A DNA stretch of 64,000 nucleotides from Wyeomyia smithii (taxonomy: Eukaryota > Arthropoda > Insecta > Diptera > Culicidae). The notes under the pieces were generated by a model. That model had not been told where the DNA came from and did not search any database. It was given only the letters and a program-made list of their open reading frames with translations. Positions 63,182-64,000 of the stretch are shown here, one piece after another (the stretch's first letter is position 1; every line of letters begins with the position of its first letter). The stretch covers positions 154,106,713 through 154,170,712 of the forward strand of contig NC_073696.1 of the NCBI RefSeq assembly GCF_029784165.1, given 5' to 3'. The position numbers were made by a program, and so were the translations under genes.

Positions 63182-64000
63182 CCTTTCTCCTAGAAAGGTA
63201 TAGCAATCACTGCAAAAACCAAAGGTATAAAAGTGCTCCAGAGGGTCGAATCTCGTATATCAATCGACTTAGTTCGACGAGCTGAGCATTTTCTGTATGT
63301 GTGTGTGTGTATGTATTTAACGGTCTCCCAATCTCACTCGATTTTCTCAGAGATGGCTGGACCGATTTTCATGAAACTAATTGCAAATGAAAGGTCCAGT
63401 TGCCCCATAGAACTCTATTGAATTTTATCGTAATCGTATTTTTAGTTTCGAGGTTATGTATCAAAATGTGAAAATCACAAAACTTCAATAGCTCAGTAAC
63501 TGCACAACCGATTTGAACAAAACTGGTATCAAAAGAACGGGCTTGTTTTTTGAACCATTTGTAAATTAACTTTTCAGTGTTTGAACATGTAGTTCGAAAG
63601 TTATTCAAAGAAACGTGTTTCGAAGACTGTTTAATCTCACTCACTTTTCTCAGAGATGGCAAGACCGATTTTCACAAAATTAGTGTCATATGGAAGGTCT
63701 TGTTGCCCCATAATATGTATTATGTATAATAATGTGAAATCAGGCTATGAAAAGAAACATTATCCTGAGACTGCTTGAACTCACCCACTTTTATCAGAGA
63801 CGGCTGGACCGATTTTTACGAAATAAGTTGCAAATGAAAGGTCTAGTTGTTTCATAATACCCTATTAAATTTTATTATAATCGGACTGTACCGTTGTCTT
63901 TTATGTAACGAAATGTTAAAATCACGAAACTTCATTATCTCAGAAACTACAACCGATTGGAATAAAACAGGTATCAAATGAACATGCTGTCTTTAAAACC
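63182..64000 (+). repeat. Degenerate dispersed repeat with three internal copies
   Basis: The phrase CAGAGATGGCTGGACCGATT (with variants) recurs at about 63349, 63651 and 63794. Each copy is followed by a drifted form of AAATGAAAGGTCCAGTTG. AAAATCACAAAACTTCAATA and AAAATCACGAAACTTCATTA follow copies 1 and 3. A GT run is at about 63296-63313. No coding. The array runs off the window edge. Confidence 0.65.

Overview
The window is almost wall-to-wall transposable elements with no recognisable host gene. The mix of families points to an insect nuclear genome, most likely a large repeat-rich mosquito genome: Ty3/gypsy and BEL/Pao LTR elements, I-clade LINEs with RNase H, CR1-like, R4/Dong-like and RTE-like LINEs, tRNA-derived SINEs, hAT and pogo-like MITEs, and long A/T-rich hexanucleotide microsatellites. 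The species call is inference; the family calls rest on motifs visible in the sequence. LAYOUT, LEFT TO RIGHT. 1-10.5 kb: body of a Ty3/gypsy element on the + strand (leader, small ORF, gag-protease-RT, RNase H-integrase, a long purine-rich 3' region, and a possible 3' LTR). 10.6-12.4 kb: a hexanucleotide microsatellite carrying a pogo-like MITE. 12.38-23.72 kb: a second Ty3/gypsy element with two identifiable ~1-kb LTRs (TGTAA...TTACA) and an AATCA target duplication. It landed inside the microsatellite, which resumes at 23.72-24.0 kb. Its internal region is a shuffled chimera, its 3' UTR holds a ~130-bp tandem repeat cut by a tRNA-SINE, and its 3' LTR is cut by an ORF1-only LINE. 24.0-27.3 kb: a decayed LINE with a C-terminal restriction-like endonuclease (R4/Dong type), bounded by microsatellites on both sides. 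27.4-33.0 kb: a decayed CR1-like LINE with a SINE inside its endonuclease. 33.0-40.4 kb: a TA-flanked TIR element (CAGG...CCTG) containing a damaged I-clade LINE (copy 1, minus strand). 40.4-42.9 kb: degraded BEL/Pao pol (+). 42.94-49.04 kb: I-clade LINE copy 2 (minus), apparently intact, with both ORFs open and a 14-bp target duplication. 50.4-58.3 kb: a minus-strand LINE with an Asn-rich N-terminus, split by a third, diverged I-clade LINE (copy 3) and by a hAT-type MITE. 58.3-60.3 kb: 3' half of a BEL/Pao element (minus) with its LTR. 60.3-64 kb: an RTE-like LINE tail, two SINE copies, a small MITE and diverged dispersed repeats. HOW THE PARTS RELATE. Insertions are nested and can be ordered, because many target-site duplications are readable. 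Autonomous elements appear to coexist with parasites of their machinery. The ORF1-only element and the three I-clade LINEs share a 3' tail containing GTGCCGTGTCAAATAAA, and the SINE families carry pol III A/B boxes. The most notable points are the gag/RNase H/gag chimera in a young Ty3 insertion, the ORF1-only LINE, the endonuclease-bearing LINE between microsatellites, the intact I-clade LINE, and a 13-bp SINE remnant flanked by an 8-bp duplication.
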